Assembly: GCA_022803075.1 (NCBI GenBank)
Contig: JAFFTF010000002.1
Span: forward strand, 38,089-102,088
Source of the DNA: Micrococcales bacterium 31B
GTDB taxonomy: Bacteria; Actinomycetota; Actinomycetes; Actinomycetales; Dermabacteraceae
Length of the DNA stretch: 64,000 nt
Reading direction: 5' to 3'
In this document: piece after piece, positions 26,979 through 35,606 of the stretch
Numbering within the stretch: position 1 is the stretch's first letter
Layout: each line of letters begins with the position of its first letter
Notes under the pieces: generated by a model
The model's input: the letters and a program-made list of their open reading frames with translations, nothing else
The model's database searches: none
Told to the model about the DNA's origin: nothing
Made by a program: the position numbers and the translations under genes

Positions 26979-27068
26979 TCAGTCGAGCACGTCGCGGCGC
27001 CTCACGATCTCCCCCGCAAGGTACGCGGCGAGCGCCTCGCGGGCGCCGTTCACGACCCGGCGCTTCAC
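26979..27068 (-). pseudogene. Short coding remnant (29 codons)
   Basis: The minus strand from GTG 27068 to TGA 26979 encodes KRRVVNGAREALAAYLAGEI and then VRRRDVLD. Composition and the downstream terminator look like the C-terminal end of a real gene whose body is gone. I cannot name the family; it could also be a chance frame. Confidence 0.3.
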
Positions 27069-27333
27069 TTATCGGTAGGTGAATCTTGGCATTCGACATG
27101 TTGGAGAAATCTTTGCCTCCGCGGGAATCCAAGTTTTGCAGCGTCGGCGCGTGAGCCGTGCTGCGTCCACGCGGGGATTTTCACAACTTTGGGCGCCACA
27201 CCGTACCCGGCGGGCAGAAAAGTCCCAACTGGCACTAGCGCGGAGCCGCTTTGCAAATATAGAGTAAAGCGAATGCAATGATGTACTTTGCGTAATGGTC
27301 TCGAAAGGACCTGTGCACGGTTGAGGAGTCATC

Positions 27334-28200
27334 GTGACACTGCGATTCATACGCTTCACGCGGCGATCCCTAGTTCGCCACACCCTCGCGGCCCTCGCCG
27401 CGGGCGCCGTCGCGGGCCACGCGACTACCCGAGCGGGCGCGGCCCACGCGACTACCCGAGCGGGCGCGGCCCACGCGGCCACCCGAGCGGGCGCGGCCCA
27501 CGCGACCACCCGAGCGTCCGCCCACAACACCCCACCCACCGTATATTCGGTGCCCTACGACGACGACCTGTTCGTGCAGCACGCGACCGGGGCACGCCGA
27601 CTCACCATCGATGAGTGGCGCGCCCTGGGGTTTCCCACCCCCGTGCCCGCACCGACCGAGTACGTGCGCCTGAGCTGGTCGAGGGTCGTGTACGCGATTC
27701 ATCCGTGGGGCCCAGATCGCGAGAACTGGGGTCACTATCTGATGTCCGAAGCCGACCTGCGCCGCGTGGGAGACCCCGCGGTGCGCGTCTCGCCCTGGGT
27801 GCCCACGGTGGACACCTTCACCTTCGCCACGAGCGACGAGGTCTTTGCATCGGTGGGCTATGACTCCACCCTGCACAAGCTGACGCTCGGCGAGTGGCTC
27901 GACCTGGGCGCCCCGGAGCCTTCGCGCTACCCCGACCAGTTTCTGAAACTCCCCTGGCTCGACACCATCTTTCGGGTGCAGCCGGACGGCACCGGGTCTG
28001 CCCTCACTCTTGAGGCCTGGGGCTTCTACGCCTTCCCCACCCCGATGACCGTGCCGAGGTTCCCGGGCGACACGTGGAGCCGCGCCGAGAACGGCACCGA
28101 CATCGTGTACTCCAACCGCGACCTCGACTACGCCCGGGCGGTCACCCCCGAGGAATACGCCCGCGCCGGCTACCCGCCCCTCGGCGCAGACCGCGGCTAA
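27334..28200 (+). CDS. Secreted tandem-repeat protein B
   Basis: This is a 288-residue protein from GTG 27334 with GAGGAG upstream. The N-terminus (FTRRSLVRHTLAALAAGAVA) looks like an export signal. A low-complexity ATTRAGAAH repeat follows, then five ~45-residue repeats ending in motifs such as LTIDEWRALGFPTP, LTLGEWLDLGAPEP, LTLEAWGFYAFPTP and VTPEEYARAGYPPL. Between them lie the partner motifs PYDDDLFVQ, SWSRVVYAI, TSDEVFASV and PWLDTIFRV. I do not recognise a named domain. Regular spacing with aromatic and acidic positions suggests a beta-rich binding or envelope protein. It is the intact copy of the frameshifted gene at 22257. Confidence 0.8.
   Translation: MTLRFIRFTRRSLVRHTLAALAAGAVAGHATTRAGAAHATTRAGAAHAATRAGAAHATTRASAHNTPPTVYSVPYDDDLFVQHATGARRLTIDEWRALGFPTPVPAPTEYVRLSWSRVVYAIHPWGPDRENWGHYLMSEADLRRVGDPAVRVSPWVPTVDTFTFATSDEVFASVGYDSTLHKLTLGEWLDLGAPEPSRYPDQFLKLPWLDTIFRVQPDGTGSALTLEAWGFYAFPTPMTVPRFPGDTWSRAENGTDIVYSNRDLDYARAVTPEEYARAGYPPLGADRG
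27421..27520 (+). repeat. 27-bp tandem repeat in the repeat-protein gene
   Basis: Three full units and one partial unit start at 27421, 27448, 27475 and 27502. They encode ATTRAGAAH with small changes. The unit is a multiple of three, so copy-number change would alter linker length without breaking the frame. Confidence 0.88.
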
Positions 28201-28366
28201 TTTTTTCGGACGCGCGCGTGCCGCTGTTGGCAGCGTCGCCAGCGGTCACCCCAAACGGCCACACCACCCGGACTCCTCTGCAAAAATGTTGCTGCCGCCC
28301 ACCCGCAGCTCGACCGACGCCCGCGAGGGGCACGGCGCGGGGCGGGCACGCTACGACGGAGGAAAA

Positions 28367-29236
28367 ATGAAGATTCTAGTCACGGGAGCCGCGGGCAAAC
28401 TGGGCCGCGCGGTGGTGGCCGACCTGGTCGAACACGGCCACACGGTGTTCGCGGTCGATCAGACCACACCCGCCGACTCGCCGGCCCAGGGCGCGACCGT
28501 CCTCGACCTCACCGACTTCGGACAGGTCATGGAGGCTTTCTTGGGCATCGACGAGCACGAGAGCGGTTTCGACGCGGTCGTGCACCTCGCGGCGATACCG
28601 GCCCCCGGGCGCACCGCGAATCACGCGACCTTCGCGAACAACGTCGTGGCCACCTACAACGTGTTCGCCGCGGCCCGCCACGCGGGCGTGCGCAAGGTGG
28701 TCTGGGCGTCGAGCGAAACCGTGCTGGGCCTGCCCTTTGCGACCCTGCCGCCGTACGTGCCGGTGGATGAGGAGTACTCGGTGCGCCCCGAGTCGACGTA
28801 TTCGCTGGGCAAGGCCGCCGAGGAGGAGATGGCGCGGCACTTTGCCCGTTGGGAGCCCGAGGCCTCGCTGATCGGCCTGCGCTTCTCGAACGTCATGAAC
28901 GTCGAGGACTATGAGCGTTTCGACACGTGGCAGGAGACGCCGGAGGCGCGCGAGTGGAACCTGTGGGGTTACATCGACGCGCGCGACGGAGCCCAGGCCG
29001 TGCGCCTCGCGGCCGAGGCCAGCGATCGCCGTGGCGCGGAGGTCTTCATCATCGCCGCCGCCGACACGGTGATGCGCCGCGAGACGAAAGACCTGCTGAC
29101 GGGCCGCCACGCGGCGATTCCGGTGCAGGGTGACGTGTCGGGTCGCACGACCCTGCTCAGCATCGAGAGGGCGCGCCGCGAGTTGGGTTTCGACCCGCAG
29201 CACTCGTGGCTGGACCACCACGACGCGCAGCAGTAA
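28367..29236 (+). CDS. NAD-dependent epimerase/dehydratase-family protein
   Basis: This is a 289-residue extended-SDR protein. The cofactor motif is VTGAAGKLGRAVVADLVEHG (residues 5-24), with VVHLAAIPAPGR after strand 4 and the catalytic pair in ESTYSLGKAAEEEM (Tyr-x-x-x-Lys). The layout resembles uronate dehydrogenase-like or UDP-sugar epimerase-like proteins. GGAGG before ATG 28367 supports the start. It stands alone; the substrate is not predictable. Confidence 0.87.
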   Translation: MKILVTGAAGKLGRAVVADLVEHGHTVFAVDQTTPADSPAQGATVLDLTDFGQVMEAFLGIDEHESGFDAVVHLAAIPAPGRTANHATFANNVVATYNVFAAARHAGVRKVVWASSETVLGLPFATLPPYVPVDEEYSVRPESTYSLGKAAEEEMARHFARWEPEASLIGLRFSNVMNVEDYERFDTWQETPEAREWNLWGYIDARDGAQAVRLAAEASDRRGAEVFIIAAADTVMRRETKDLLTGRHAAIPVQGDVSGRTTLLSIERARRELGFDPQHSWLDHHDAQQ

Positions 29237-29824
29237 GGCCAGTCGCGGTCCCGCGACCGCGGCGGGGTGGGGTGGAGCGACCGGCGCGCTGGGGCCACCG
29301 AAAAAAATCTCCTGATTCACACCCTGTCGCGTGACCACTCATGATGTAGCATGGGGGCTGCTGGTTGCTTTGAAGTTTCGGTGCATCTGATCGCAAGATT
29401 AGATCGCAGCGGTCTTACTCGTGTTTCGTCCGAGTGAATTCGAGGCACCCGGCTTGGCACGCATTAATTTATTGCTGCGTACTTCCACCCTTTTATGATC
29501 GGCTTGTTATCACTCGTGTAATCGCGCTCTCGGCGAATCCCGCAGCAGTCAGGCGGCTAGCCGCCGGCCACATGCTTGTTTCGCCGATCAACGGTGCCCA
29601 CTCCCACGTCGCTCACGCGGCGTCGTTGTGCGCTGCCACCCGGGTTGCGACTCGTCGAGCGAACAGCGAGTTGCTCGTGACCGCGGTTGGCGTTGCGCGT
29701 TCGCAATCGATTATCCACTGCTTCTCCGGGTGCATTCCCGCACCCAAAAATCGCACCGTGGCGACGTTGTCGCTGCGGCCTCATGGACTGCCGCGGCGGT
29801 CCCGTATTACGAAGGAATGACGTT
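29237..29824. other. Long non-coding stretch upstream of cspA
   Basis: I see no gene in these 588 bases. Base composition is lower in G+C than its surroundings. A palindrome GGCGGCTAGCCGCC lies near 29550. Cold-shock genes often carry long structured leaders, so part of this may be the cspA 5' leader; no start site can be fixed by eye. Confidence 0.5.
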
Positions 29825-30028
29825 ATGGCCACTGGCACCGTCAAATGGTTTAACTCCGAAAAGGGCTACGGCTTCATCGAACCCGATGATGGCTCGGCTG
29901 ACCTGTTCGCGCACTTCAGCGGCATCGTAGGCACCGGCATGCGTAACCTCGAAGAAAACCAGAAGGTTGAATTCGACGCCGAGCGCGGCCCCAAGGGCAT
30001 GCAGGCAGTGAACATCCGTTCGCTCTAA
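29825..30028 (+). CDS. cspA: Cold shock protein
   Basis: This is a 67-residue single cold-shock domain with RNP1 KGYGFIEP and RNP2 LFAHFSGI. It begins [19 protein letters not shown], as in actinobacterial CspA. AAGGA lies upstream of ATG 29825. It is an RNA chaperone that melts secondary structure. A strong terminator follows. Confidence 0.97.
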   Translation: MATGTVKWFNSEKGYGFIEPDDGSADLFAHFSGIVGTGMRNLEENQKVEFDAERGPKGMQAVNIRSL

Positions 30029-30039
30029 TTGCGGCAGTC

Positions 30040-30074
30040 AAGCGGGCGGCGAGGTTTGACCTCGTCGCCCGCTT
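30040..30074 (+). terminator. Terminator after cspA
   Basis: AAGCGGGCG-G-CGAGGT pairs with ACCTCG-T-CGCCCGCTT, followed by TCGTC. Short CTCTCTCCGGCT-type direct repeats fill the gap to the next gene (30085-30130). Confidence 0.8.
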
Positions 30075-30137
30075 TCGTCATCTCCGGCTATGGCTGGCTC
30101 TCTCTGGCTCTCTCCGGCTCTCTCCGGCTAGCGCGGC

Positions 30138-31001
30138 TTAGTCGCCGTAGCCGCGCACCTCGCGCACTCCCCCGATAATCTTGTTATCGAGCTCGCCGAT
30201 CACCTCGGTGTCTTTGCCGGGGTAATCAAAGGCCCGCAGTACGTACTTCATGGCCTCGAGGCGAGCGCGCTTCTTGTCGTTCGACTTCACCACCGTCCAC
30301 GGCGCGTGCTTCGTGTCGGTTTGCTTAAACATCTTGTTGGCCGCACGCGTGTAATCGCCCCACTTGTCGAGGCTCTGCACGTCGATGGGGCTGAGCTTCC
30401 ACTGCTTCAGCGGGTCCCCCGCGCGCGCCGCGAACCGCGCCCGCTGCTCATCGCGCCCCACCGAGAACCAGAACTTGAACAGGTGGGTTCCGTTGTTGAC
30501 GATCATGCGCTCGAACTCGGGGCAACTGCGCATGAACTCGTCGTACTGCTCATCGGTGCAAAAGCCCATGACGCGCTCGACGCCCGCCCGGTTGTACCAC
30601 GAGCGGTCGAGCAGCACGATCTCGCCGCCCGAGGGCAGGTGCTGCACGTAGCGCTGAAAGTACCACTGCGACTTCTCCACTTCGGTGGGGGTCGCGAGAG
30701 CCACGACGCGCGCGCCACGAGGGTTCATGTGTTCCATGAAGCGCTTGATGGTGCCGCCCTTGCCGGCCGCGTCGCGACCCTCGCACAAGATCGCGATCTT
30801 GATGCCCTCGTCTTTGACCCAGGCCTGTAGTTTCAGCAACTCGATCTGCAGCAGCAACTTCTGCGCCTCGTAGTCTTTGCGCTTGAGTTTCTCGTCGTAG
30901 GGGTAGTCCTGCTTCCAGGCATCCTCGGGGTGCACGAGGTCCAGATGCTCCACCATTTCGTGGACGGCGGCCTCCTCGGCGACGGTGTGTTGTTCGCTCA
31001 T
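30138..31001 (-). CDS. ppk2: Polyphosphate kinase 2
   Basis: This is a 287-residue PPK2 enzyme: Walker A CEGRDAAGKGGTIKRFMEHM, catalytic loop LLDRSWYNRAGVERVMGFC and lid-type region FWFSVGRDEQRARFAAR. It transfers phosphate between polyphosphate and nucleotides. AGGAG lies six bases before ATG 31001. It diverges from the APH-like gene; the gap contains a copy of the dispersed 12-mer (31056-31067). Confidence 0.95.
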   Translation of the reverse strand: MSEQHTVAEEAAVHEMVEHLDLVHPEDAWKQDYPYDEKLKRKDYEAQKLLLQIELLKLQAWVKDEGIKIAILCEGRDAAGKGGTIKRFMEHMNPRGARVVALATPTEVEKSQWYFQRYVQHLPSGGEIVLLDRSWYNRAGVERVMGFCTDEQYDEFMRSCPEFERMIVNNGTHLFKFWFSVGRDEQRARFAARAGDPLKQWKLSPIDVQSLDKWGDYTRAANKMFKQTDTKHAPWTVVKSNDKKRARLEAMKYVLRAFDYPGKDTEVIGELDNKIIGGVREVRGYGD

Positions 31002-31146
31002 GTTTTCTCCTGACTCGACCCTGCTGCTGCCGAGTTTAATCATCGGGGCATATATCGGACGCTCCGGTCTTTCGTGCTCGCGTGGCCTCCCTGGCCCCGT
31101 GGCCCGCCGCGTTGCGCCCGGTCACCCGATTCGGCACGATGAGGGG

Positions 31147-31923
31147 GTGAGCATACCCCCATCAGCATTGGCCCCACCCGACCGCGTGCTCGCCCTCGCG
31201 GGTGGCGAGGGCCTCGAATGCGTCTGGGAAAATAACCTCGGCGGTCTCACATTTCGGACGGTGCCGCGGGTCGGGCCACGCGGCGTCCGGCCCCCGAACG
31301 CCACAGACACCACAGGCTCGCGGTACATCAAGTTCGGGCCGCGGCACCTCGAGACCAGCTTCGCGGCGGAGGCGGGGCGGCTCGCGTGGGCGGCGCCGTT
31401 CGTCACGGTGCCGAGGGTGCTCGAGCACGGCGGCGACGAGACGCACGAGTGGATGGTGACGGCGGGCATTCCCGGGAGTAGCGCGGTGGAACCGCTGTGG
31501 GTGGCCCGACCCGCCGAGGCGGTGCGCGCCCTCGGTGCCGGGCTGCGCGCCCTGCACGACTCGCTGCCCGTCGCGGAGTGTCCGTTCTCGTGGTCGGTCG
31601 CCGACCGCATCGCGGGGGCCGTCGCGCGTGGCCTGAGCGTGCCCACCGCGTTGCTCACTCCCCCGCCGATCGACCGACTCGTGGTGTGCCACGGCGACGC
31701 GTGCGCTCCCAACACGCTGCTCGACGAGGCCGGCCGCGCGTGCGGCTACGTGGACTTCGGCGCTCTGGGTGTCGCGGACCGCTGGGCCGACATTGCCGTC
31801 ATGGCCCTGAGCACGGAATGGAACTACGGCGAGGGGTGGCAGCGGCCACTCGTGGAGTCGTATGGGCTGCCCTGGGATGCCGAGCGCATGGCCTTCTACC
31901 AGCAACTCTGGAACGCCCTCTAG
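31147..31923 (+). CDS. APH(3')-like phosphotransferase
   Basis: This is a 258-residue aminoglycoside-phosphotransferase-fold kinase. The catalytic loop is VCHGDACAPNTLLDEAG (His-Gly-Asp...Asn) and the metal-binding DFG-like motif is YVDFGALGVADRWADIAVM. The N-terminal lobe has the Lys in GSRYIKFGPRHLE. GTG 31147 is the likely start. The overall layout is APH(3')-like, which could give resistance, but many chromosomal members have other substrates. The N-terminus is less typical than the catalytic half. Confidence 0.82.
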   Translation: MSIPPSALAPPDRVLALAGGEGLECVWENNLGGLTFRTVPRVGPRGVRPPNATDTTGSRYIKFGPRHLETSFAAEAGRLAWAAPFVTVPRVLEHGGDETHEWMVTAGIPGSSAVEPLWVARPAEAVRALGAGLRALHDSLPVAECPFSWSVADRIAGAVARGLSVPTALLTPPPIDRLVVCHGDACAPNTLLDEAGRACGYVDFGALGVADRWADIAVMALSTEWNYGEGWQRPLVESYGLPWDAERMAFYQQLWNAL

Positions 31924-31931
31924 CGCGCTCC

Positions 31932-32324
31932 TTACGGTTGCTGCCGCAGGGCAAATGCCCGCGGGTCCACGGGCCGCTTCGCCCGCGGCAGGGTCTCCAC
32001 CACCAGCAGGTATGACTCGGTCACGAGATCATCGAGCAGTCCCTCATCGAGCTCGCCGCGCTCGGCGTACACGCTGATCCAGTGCTTCTTGTTCAGGTGG
32101 TAGCCGGGAGTGATGCAGTCGTGCGCCTCGCGTAAGGCGAGTGCGTCGTCCGGGTGCGACTTCAGCGAGGCCATCGCCGTTCCGCTGTGTTCGCCAAGAA
32201 TCATGAACACCTTGCCGCCGACCTTATAGACCTCGTGGTCGGGGCCGAAGGGGTATTCCTGCACGCTGCCGGGCAGGCTCTCGGCGCGTTCGCGGGCGAG
32301 GTGGTGCAGGGTGCTCGGGTCCAT
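31932..32324 (-). CDS. MmcQ/YjbR-family DNA-binding-fold protein
   Basis: This is a 130-residue CyaY-like-fold protein: VQEYPFGPDHEVYKVGGKVF near the start, then CITPGYHLNKKHWISVYAER in the middle and LLDDLVTESYLLVVETLP at the end. This is the standard YjbR pattern. The function is unknown. It converges on the APH-like gene with an 8-bp gap. Confidence 0.9.
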   Translation of the reverse strand: MDPSTLHHLARERAESLPGSVQEYPFGPDHEVYKVGGKVFMILGEHSGTAMASLKSHPDDALALREAHDCITPGYHLNKKHWISVYAERGELDEGLLDDLVTESYLLVVETLPRAKRPVDPRAFALRQQP

Positions 32325-32453
32325 GCTGCTCCTCCACAGTGGTGCCGCGCAGTGTCATCGAAGTTGTTCGCGGCTGGTCGCCACAATCTACCGCATGAGA
32401 AGAGCGGCCGCCGCTGTGCGCGACGACCGCCCTGACGAGCTCGACGAGAACTC

Positions 32454-33158
32454 CTACTGACAGGGTAGGGTCCTCGGGTCGACCGTCGCCGTCGGCGTGG
32501 GCGCCCCCATCTCCAGCCACTCGGCCAACGTCACGTGATGGGCGATGCCACACGTCGGGTTGCCCGAGGTGCGCATGTAGATCTCCTCGGAGTTCGGTGC
32601 CTTGTACAGGATGCTGCCGAACGAGTCGATCACCTTGGGTGTCGGCGAACCCATCCGCTGCCACGAATCCAGCTTCGCGTATCCATACTTTTCCATCGGT
32701 CCGTCGTCGGGACTCTCGTACGTGTACACGGCATTGCCCTTGGCCTTAACCCACACGATGGTGCTGGTGGTGGCGTTGGGCGAACCCATGCTGACCCACT
32801 GCTCGTGGGTGAGTCTGAGCGGGTACTCCTCTTCGAAGCCCCACATCATGACCTCCCCCGACCACGGATTCTGCACGAAACGACCCCCCGGCATGGTATT
32901 CACCACCTCGGGGTTCGGGTACCCTGCCTTGGCCCAGTCCGCAAACGAGATCCACTGAATGAAGGCGACGATGTCGTTGGGGTACTGAGTGGTCATATAG
33001 ACGCGCTCGCTGAACGGCAGTTTCACGTACTTGTGAATCGGCGGCGGCGCGTCCTCCTGCGGCGCCGAACTGGCACCCGGCGCGGCCTGAGCGCGTCTCA
33101 ATGCCGCCGGGCCTTCGTGCCACGCGCGGGCGCAACCGTACCGGGCCAAGCCCGCCAC
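32454..33158 (-). CDS. Tandem-repeat protein E (signal peptide not seen)
   Basis: The frame is 234 residues. From residue ~42 it has four ~45-residue repeats: KLPFSERVYMTTQ with SFADWAKAGYPNP; NPWSGEVMMWG with THEQWVSMGSP; a third ending KLDSWQRMGSPTP; and KAPNSEEIYMRTSG with TLAEWLEMGAPTP. Two Cys near the C-terminus (PTCGIAHHVT and TLPCQ) are conserved in the two neighbouring paralogues and may form a disulphide. The first 40 residues are not hydrophobic, unlike the paralogues, so the signal may have been lost or replaced. A near-copy of the dispersed 12-mer sits at this odd N-terminus (33158-33169). Confidence 0.72.
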   Translation of the reverse strand: MAGLARYGCARAWHEGPAALRRAQAAPGASSAPQEDAPPPIHKYVKLPFSERVYMTTQYPNDIVAFIQWISFADWAKAGYPNPEVVNTMPGGRFVQNPWSGEVMMWGFEEEYPLRLTHEQWVSMGSPNATTSTIVWVKAKGNAVYTYESPDDGPMEKYGYAKLDSWQRMGSPTPKVIDSFGSILYKAPNSEEIYMRTSGNPTCGIAHHVTLAEWLEMGAPTPTATVDPRTLPCQ

Positions 33159-33188
33159 CGGAGCGTCCCCGCGTACCCATTTCTTGCA

Positions 33189-33899
33189 CTACGGCGTGCA
33201 GGACGTCGGCGGCTTGACGGTGTTCTTCGGCTGCGGTGCCCCCAGGTGTAGCCACTCGTCGTAGGTCAGCTTGTACGCAGAGCCGCAATCGCCGTTGGTG
33301 ATGCGATTGAGGTAGAGGTCCGGCGTGCCCGGCTCGCGGTAGACGTACGTGCCCATGTCGGTGATCACGGGAGTGGGGTAACCCTTGCCCACCCAATCCG
33401 CATACGAGTTGACATACACGGGCGAGGTCTTGCCCGCCTGCACGGTGAGCACGGTGTTGCCGTTCGCCGCCTTGTAGAAGCCGTAGCCCGTGTTCCGCGG
33501 CAGCGGATACCCGAGCGTGCGCCACTGATCCTCGTTAATTTTCAGCGGATTCTTACCGTCGGCCGTCGCGAAGAACAGCTCGTCGCTATCGGCATTCTTG
33601 ATCACCTCGGTGTACGGAATATGCGTGGTCACGGTCGGCTGCGGGTAGCCCCAGCCAGCCCATTCGTCCCAGGTCAGCCAGCGCGAGTTGGGCCCGGCGG
33701 CGTTGGGCGTGACGCCGTACAACCGTTCGCTGAAGGGCAACTTATAGGTATTAAGGGCGGACGCCTCGGTGCCCCCGTTGGCATGGCTGGGTTCGGCGGC
33801 CGCGGGCTGGGCCGCCGTCGCTCCGAGCGTGGCAGCGACGGCGAGGGCGGCGAGAGCCGCACCGAGGGTGCGGCGTGTAGTGAAAGAGGTGGTGAACAT
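33189..33899 (-). CDS. Secreted tandem-repeat protein D
   Basis: This is a 236-residue exported protein with a signal peptide (TRRTLGAALAALAVAATLGA, cleavage near AAQPAAA). Four repeats follow: KLPFSERLYGVTP with LTWDEWAGWGYPQP; NADSDELFFAT with NEDQWRTLGYPLP; a third ending YADWVGKGYPTP; and REPGTPDLYLNRI with LTYDEWLHLGAPQP. C-terminal Cys are in GDCGSAYK and PTSCTP. AGGAG lies eight bases before ATG 33899. A hairpin (GCCCTTCAGGGGC) just upstream of that site resembles one before the paralogue at 35025. Confidence 0.82.
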   Translation of the reverse strand: MFTTSFTTRRTLGAALAALAVAATLGATAAQPAAAEPSHANGGTEASALNTYKLPFSERLYGVTPNAAGPNSRWLTWDEWAGWGYPQPTVTTHIPYTEVIKNADSDELFFATADGKNPLKINEDQWRTLGYPLPRNTGYGFYKAANGNTVLTVQAGKTSPVYVNSYADWVGKGYPTPVITDMGTYVYREPGTPDLYLNRITNGDCGSAYKLTYDEWLHLGAPQPKNTVKPPTSCTP

Positions 33900-33962
33900 T
33901 ATCTGTCTCCTTGTGCCCCTGAAGGGCGCGCTACATTACGGTACTCATGGTCCTGGTGGACG

Positions 33963-34055
33963 TCAGCGGGCCGCGTCTGCGAGTGAGCGGTCAGTTGGCA
34001 TCAGGTCAACGGCCTCGTTCGGCCGCGCGATGCGATGGTCATAGTTGCCTGACAT
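33963..34055 (-). CDS. Possible 30-residue leader ORF upstream of repeat protein D
   Basis: ATG 34055 has AGGGGAAACC directly upstream, a good ribosome site. The frame encodes MSGNYDHRIARPNEAVDLMP and ends LADAAR. It lies 63 bp before the start of protein D. It could be a leader peptide or a small protein. No homologous frame is evident in front of the other paralogues. Confidence 0.4.
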   Translation of the reverse strand: MSGNYDHRIARPNEAVDLMPTDRSLADAAR

Positions 34056-34222
34056 GGTTTCCCCTAAGTCACAACATGCTTGCATCGTGGCTGATGAACG
34101 TAACCCCGCATCCTTGCAGGCATGATTCACGTGATTGCCAAAGGTGAGCAATAAACAAGCAAACTACTTTCCCGAGGCATCTTAGTCTTTCGATTCCAGC
34201 CTGTCGAGCATTTGCTAAAACT

Positions 34223-34257
34223 GCGCCGCGGCCCGCGTAAAACACGGACCGCGGCGC
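34223..34257 (-). terminator. Terminator of repeat protein C
   Basis: GCGCCGCGGCCCGCGT pairs imperfectly with ACGGACCGCGGCGC across AAAAC. On the minus strand it is followed by AGTTTTAGC. It lies 24 bp beyond the stop at 34282. Confidence 0.75.
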
Positions 34258-34281
34258 ACGAATCGATGCCTCAGCTGCTGC

Positions 34282-35025
34282 TTAACGAGGCGCGTAGCAG
34301 GGCTTGTTCCAGGGCGCCACGGTCGCCTTGGGCGCGGGTTGGCCCAGCTTGACCCACTCACTAAAGGTCAGGTGGTGCGTCATGCCGCAGCCGTCGTTTG
34401 ATTGCATCCACACATAGAGATTGCTGGTGCCCGGCTGGCGATACACAAAGTCACCCAATTCGGTCTCGTTCGGGGTGATCTGGCCGCCGCGGCTCCAGTC
34501 GTCGAGCGAGAGAAACGCAATGGGCCCGTTGACGCCCTCGTCTTTGACGACGATCATGTCTCCGCGAGGCGCCTTCATATAGGTCACCCCGGCAAAGACA
34601 ACCTCGGCACCGCCCGCTGCCTCGAGCTGCCGTTGTGAGGTTTTCGCGGGGTAGGGCTCCCCGTTGCCCACTATGATCTCGTCCGACCAGGGAAACCCGT
34701 AGTACGTGACGCCCGGAATGTCGACGGTTACGATCGGCGCCGGGGCGTCCATGCCCTGCCACTCGGCGAAGGTCAGCCAGTGCGCGATCACATGGCCATC
34801 GGAAGTCGGTGTGGGCAGGTACAGCCTTTCGCTAAAGGGCAACTTGTAGACTGCGGGCTGCGTGCCTACCGCTACGTGGTCCGCGGCGAGCGCGCTGATC
34901 GACCCCGAGTTGTCGTGAGTTGTTTTCGGCACACCCGCCGCAAACGAAGGTGCGGCCGTGCCCAGGAGCAGGCCCGCGCCGAGCAGTGCGGCAGCAACCG
35001 ATGCCGGTCGAATAATGCTTCTCAT
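34282..35025 (-). CDS. Secreted tandem-repeat protein C
   Basis: This is a 247-residue exported protein. Its signal peptide (ASVAAALLGAGLLLGTAAPS, cleavage near SFA-A) precedes four repeats: KLPFSERLYLPTP with LTFAEWQGMDAPAP; FPWSDEIIVGN; KAPRGDMIVVK with LSLDDWSRGGQITP; and RQPGTSNLYVWM with LTFSEWVKLGQPAP. C-terminal Cys are in DGCGMTHH and NKPCYAPR, as in proteins D and E. I chose ATG 35025, which has GGGGG upstream; the frame opens earlier, but that part has no signal character. Confidence 0.82.
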   Translation of the reverse strand: MRSIIRPASVAAALLGAGLLLGTAAPSFAAGVPKTTHDNSGSISALAADHVAVGTQPAVYKLPFSERLYLPTPTSDGHVIAHWLTFAEWQGMDAPAPIVTVDIPGVTYYGFPWSDEIIVGNGEPYPAKTSQRQLEAAGGAEVVFAGVTYMKAPRGDMIVVKDEGVNGPIAFLSLDDWSRGGQITPNETELGDFVYRQPGTSNLYVWMQSNDGCGMTHHLTFSEWVKLGQPAPKATVAPWNKPCYAPR

Positions 35026-35606
35026 GATTTTTCCCCCTGTGCCCAAGCTGGGCGATTGCGCTACGGCGATTGCGAACCTCTGAGTTCGCGCCTCGCCGAG
35101 TTGATAAACGGCGGGCATCCCCCTGATGCCAGCCGGTGGCCGGTCACGTGGCCCGCCGTCTTTGGCGTGCCGAGCGACCGCCCGCGCCCCTTGCCTCGCT
35201 CGAAAGTCCCGAATGAGCGGCGTTGCGCCATCGGAAAATACTCACCCTTGAACCTTGGCCACCATTAGCAAAGCAATTGATAAGCCAAGTTCTAGTTTTA
35301 GCAACGAGCCGTGTGCTGAAAGCCTAGCCTCGCCCCCCGGGCTTGTCGAGCACCCACCGTTCCCCACGGCGCGTCGAGGTGACCGCCCGGCTCGCCGCCG
35401 CCGCGCCGCCGCCACGACTACGGCAGAAATCAACCATCCCGTGCCGTGCGACTACGGCGCGCTAGTCGCGAGCGCTCCATAACTCCGACGCGTCAACATA
35501 AGTACAGAGAAAATTTTTTGCCCCCAGCGCCGCCGCGTCGGTCAACGGGTGCGTCTGCTCGGGGCTCCATCCGCAATCAAGCTTGCGCCGCGCTCACCGA
35601 CATCGA
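35026..35606. other. Intergenic region upstream of repeat protein C
   Basis: The first ~60 bases hold the leader of protein C with the hairpin GCCCAGCTTGGGC just before its ribosome site. The rest has no gene I can support. An AT-richer part (35250-35310) may contain the promoter. Confidence 0.45.
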
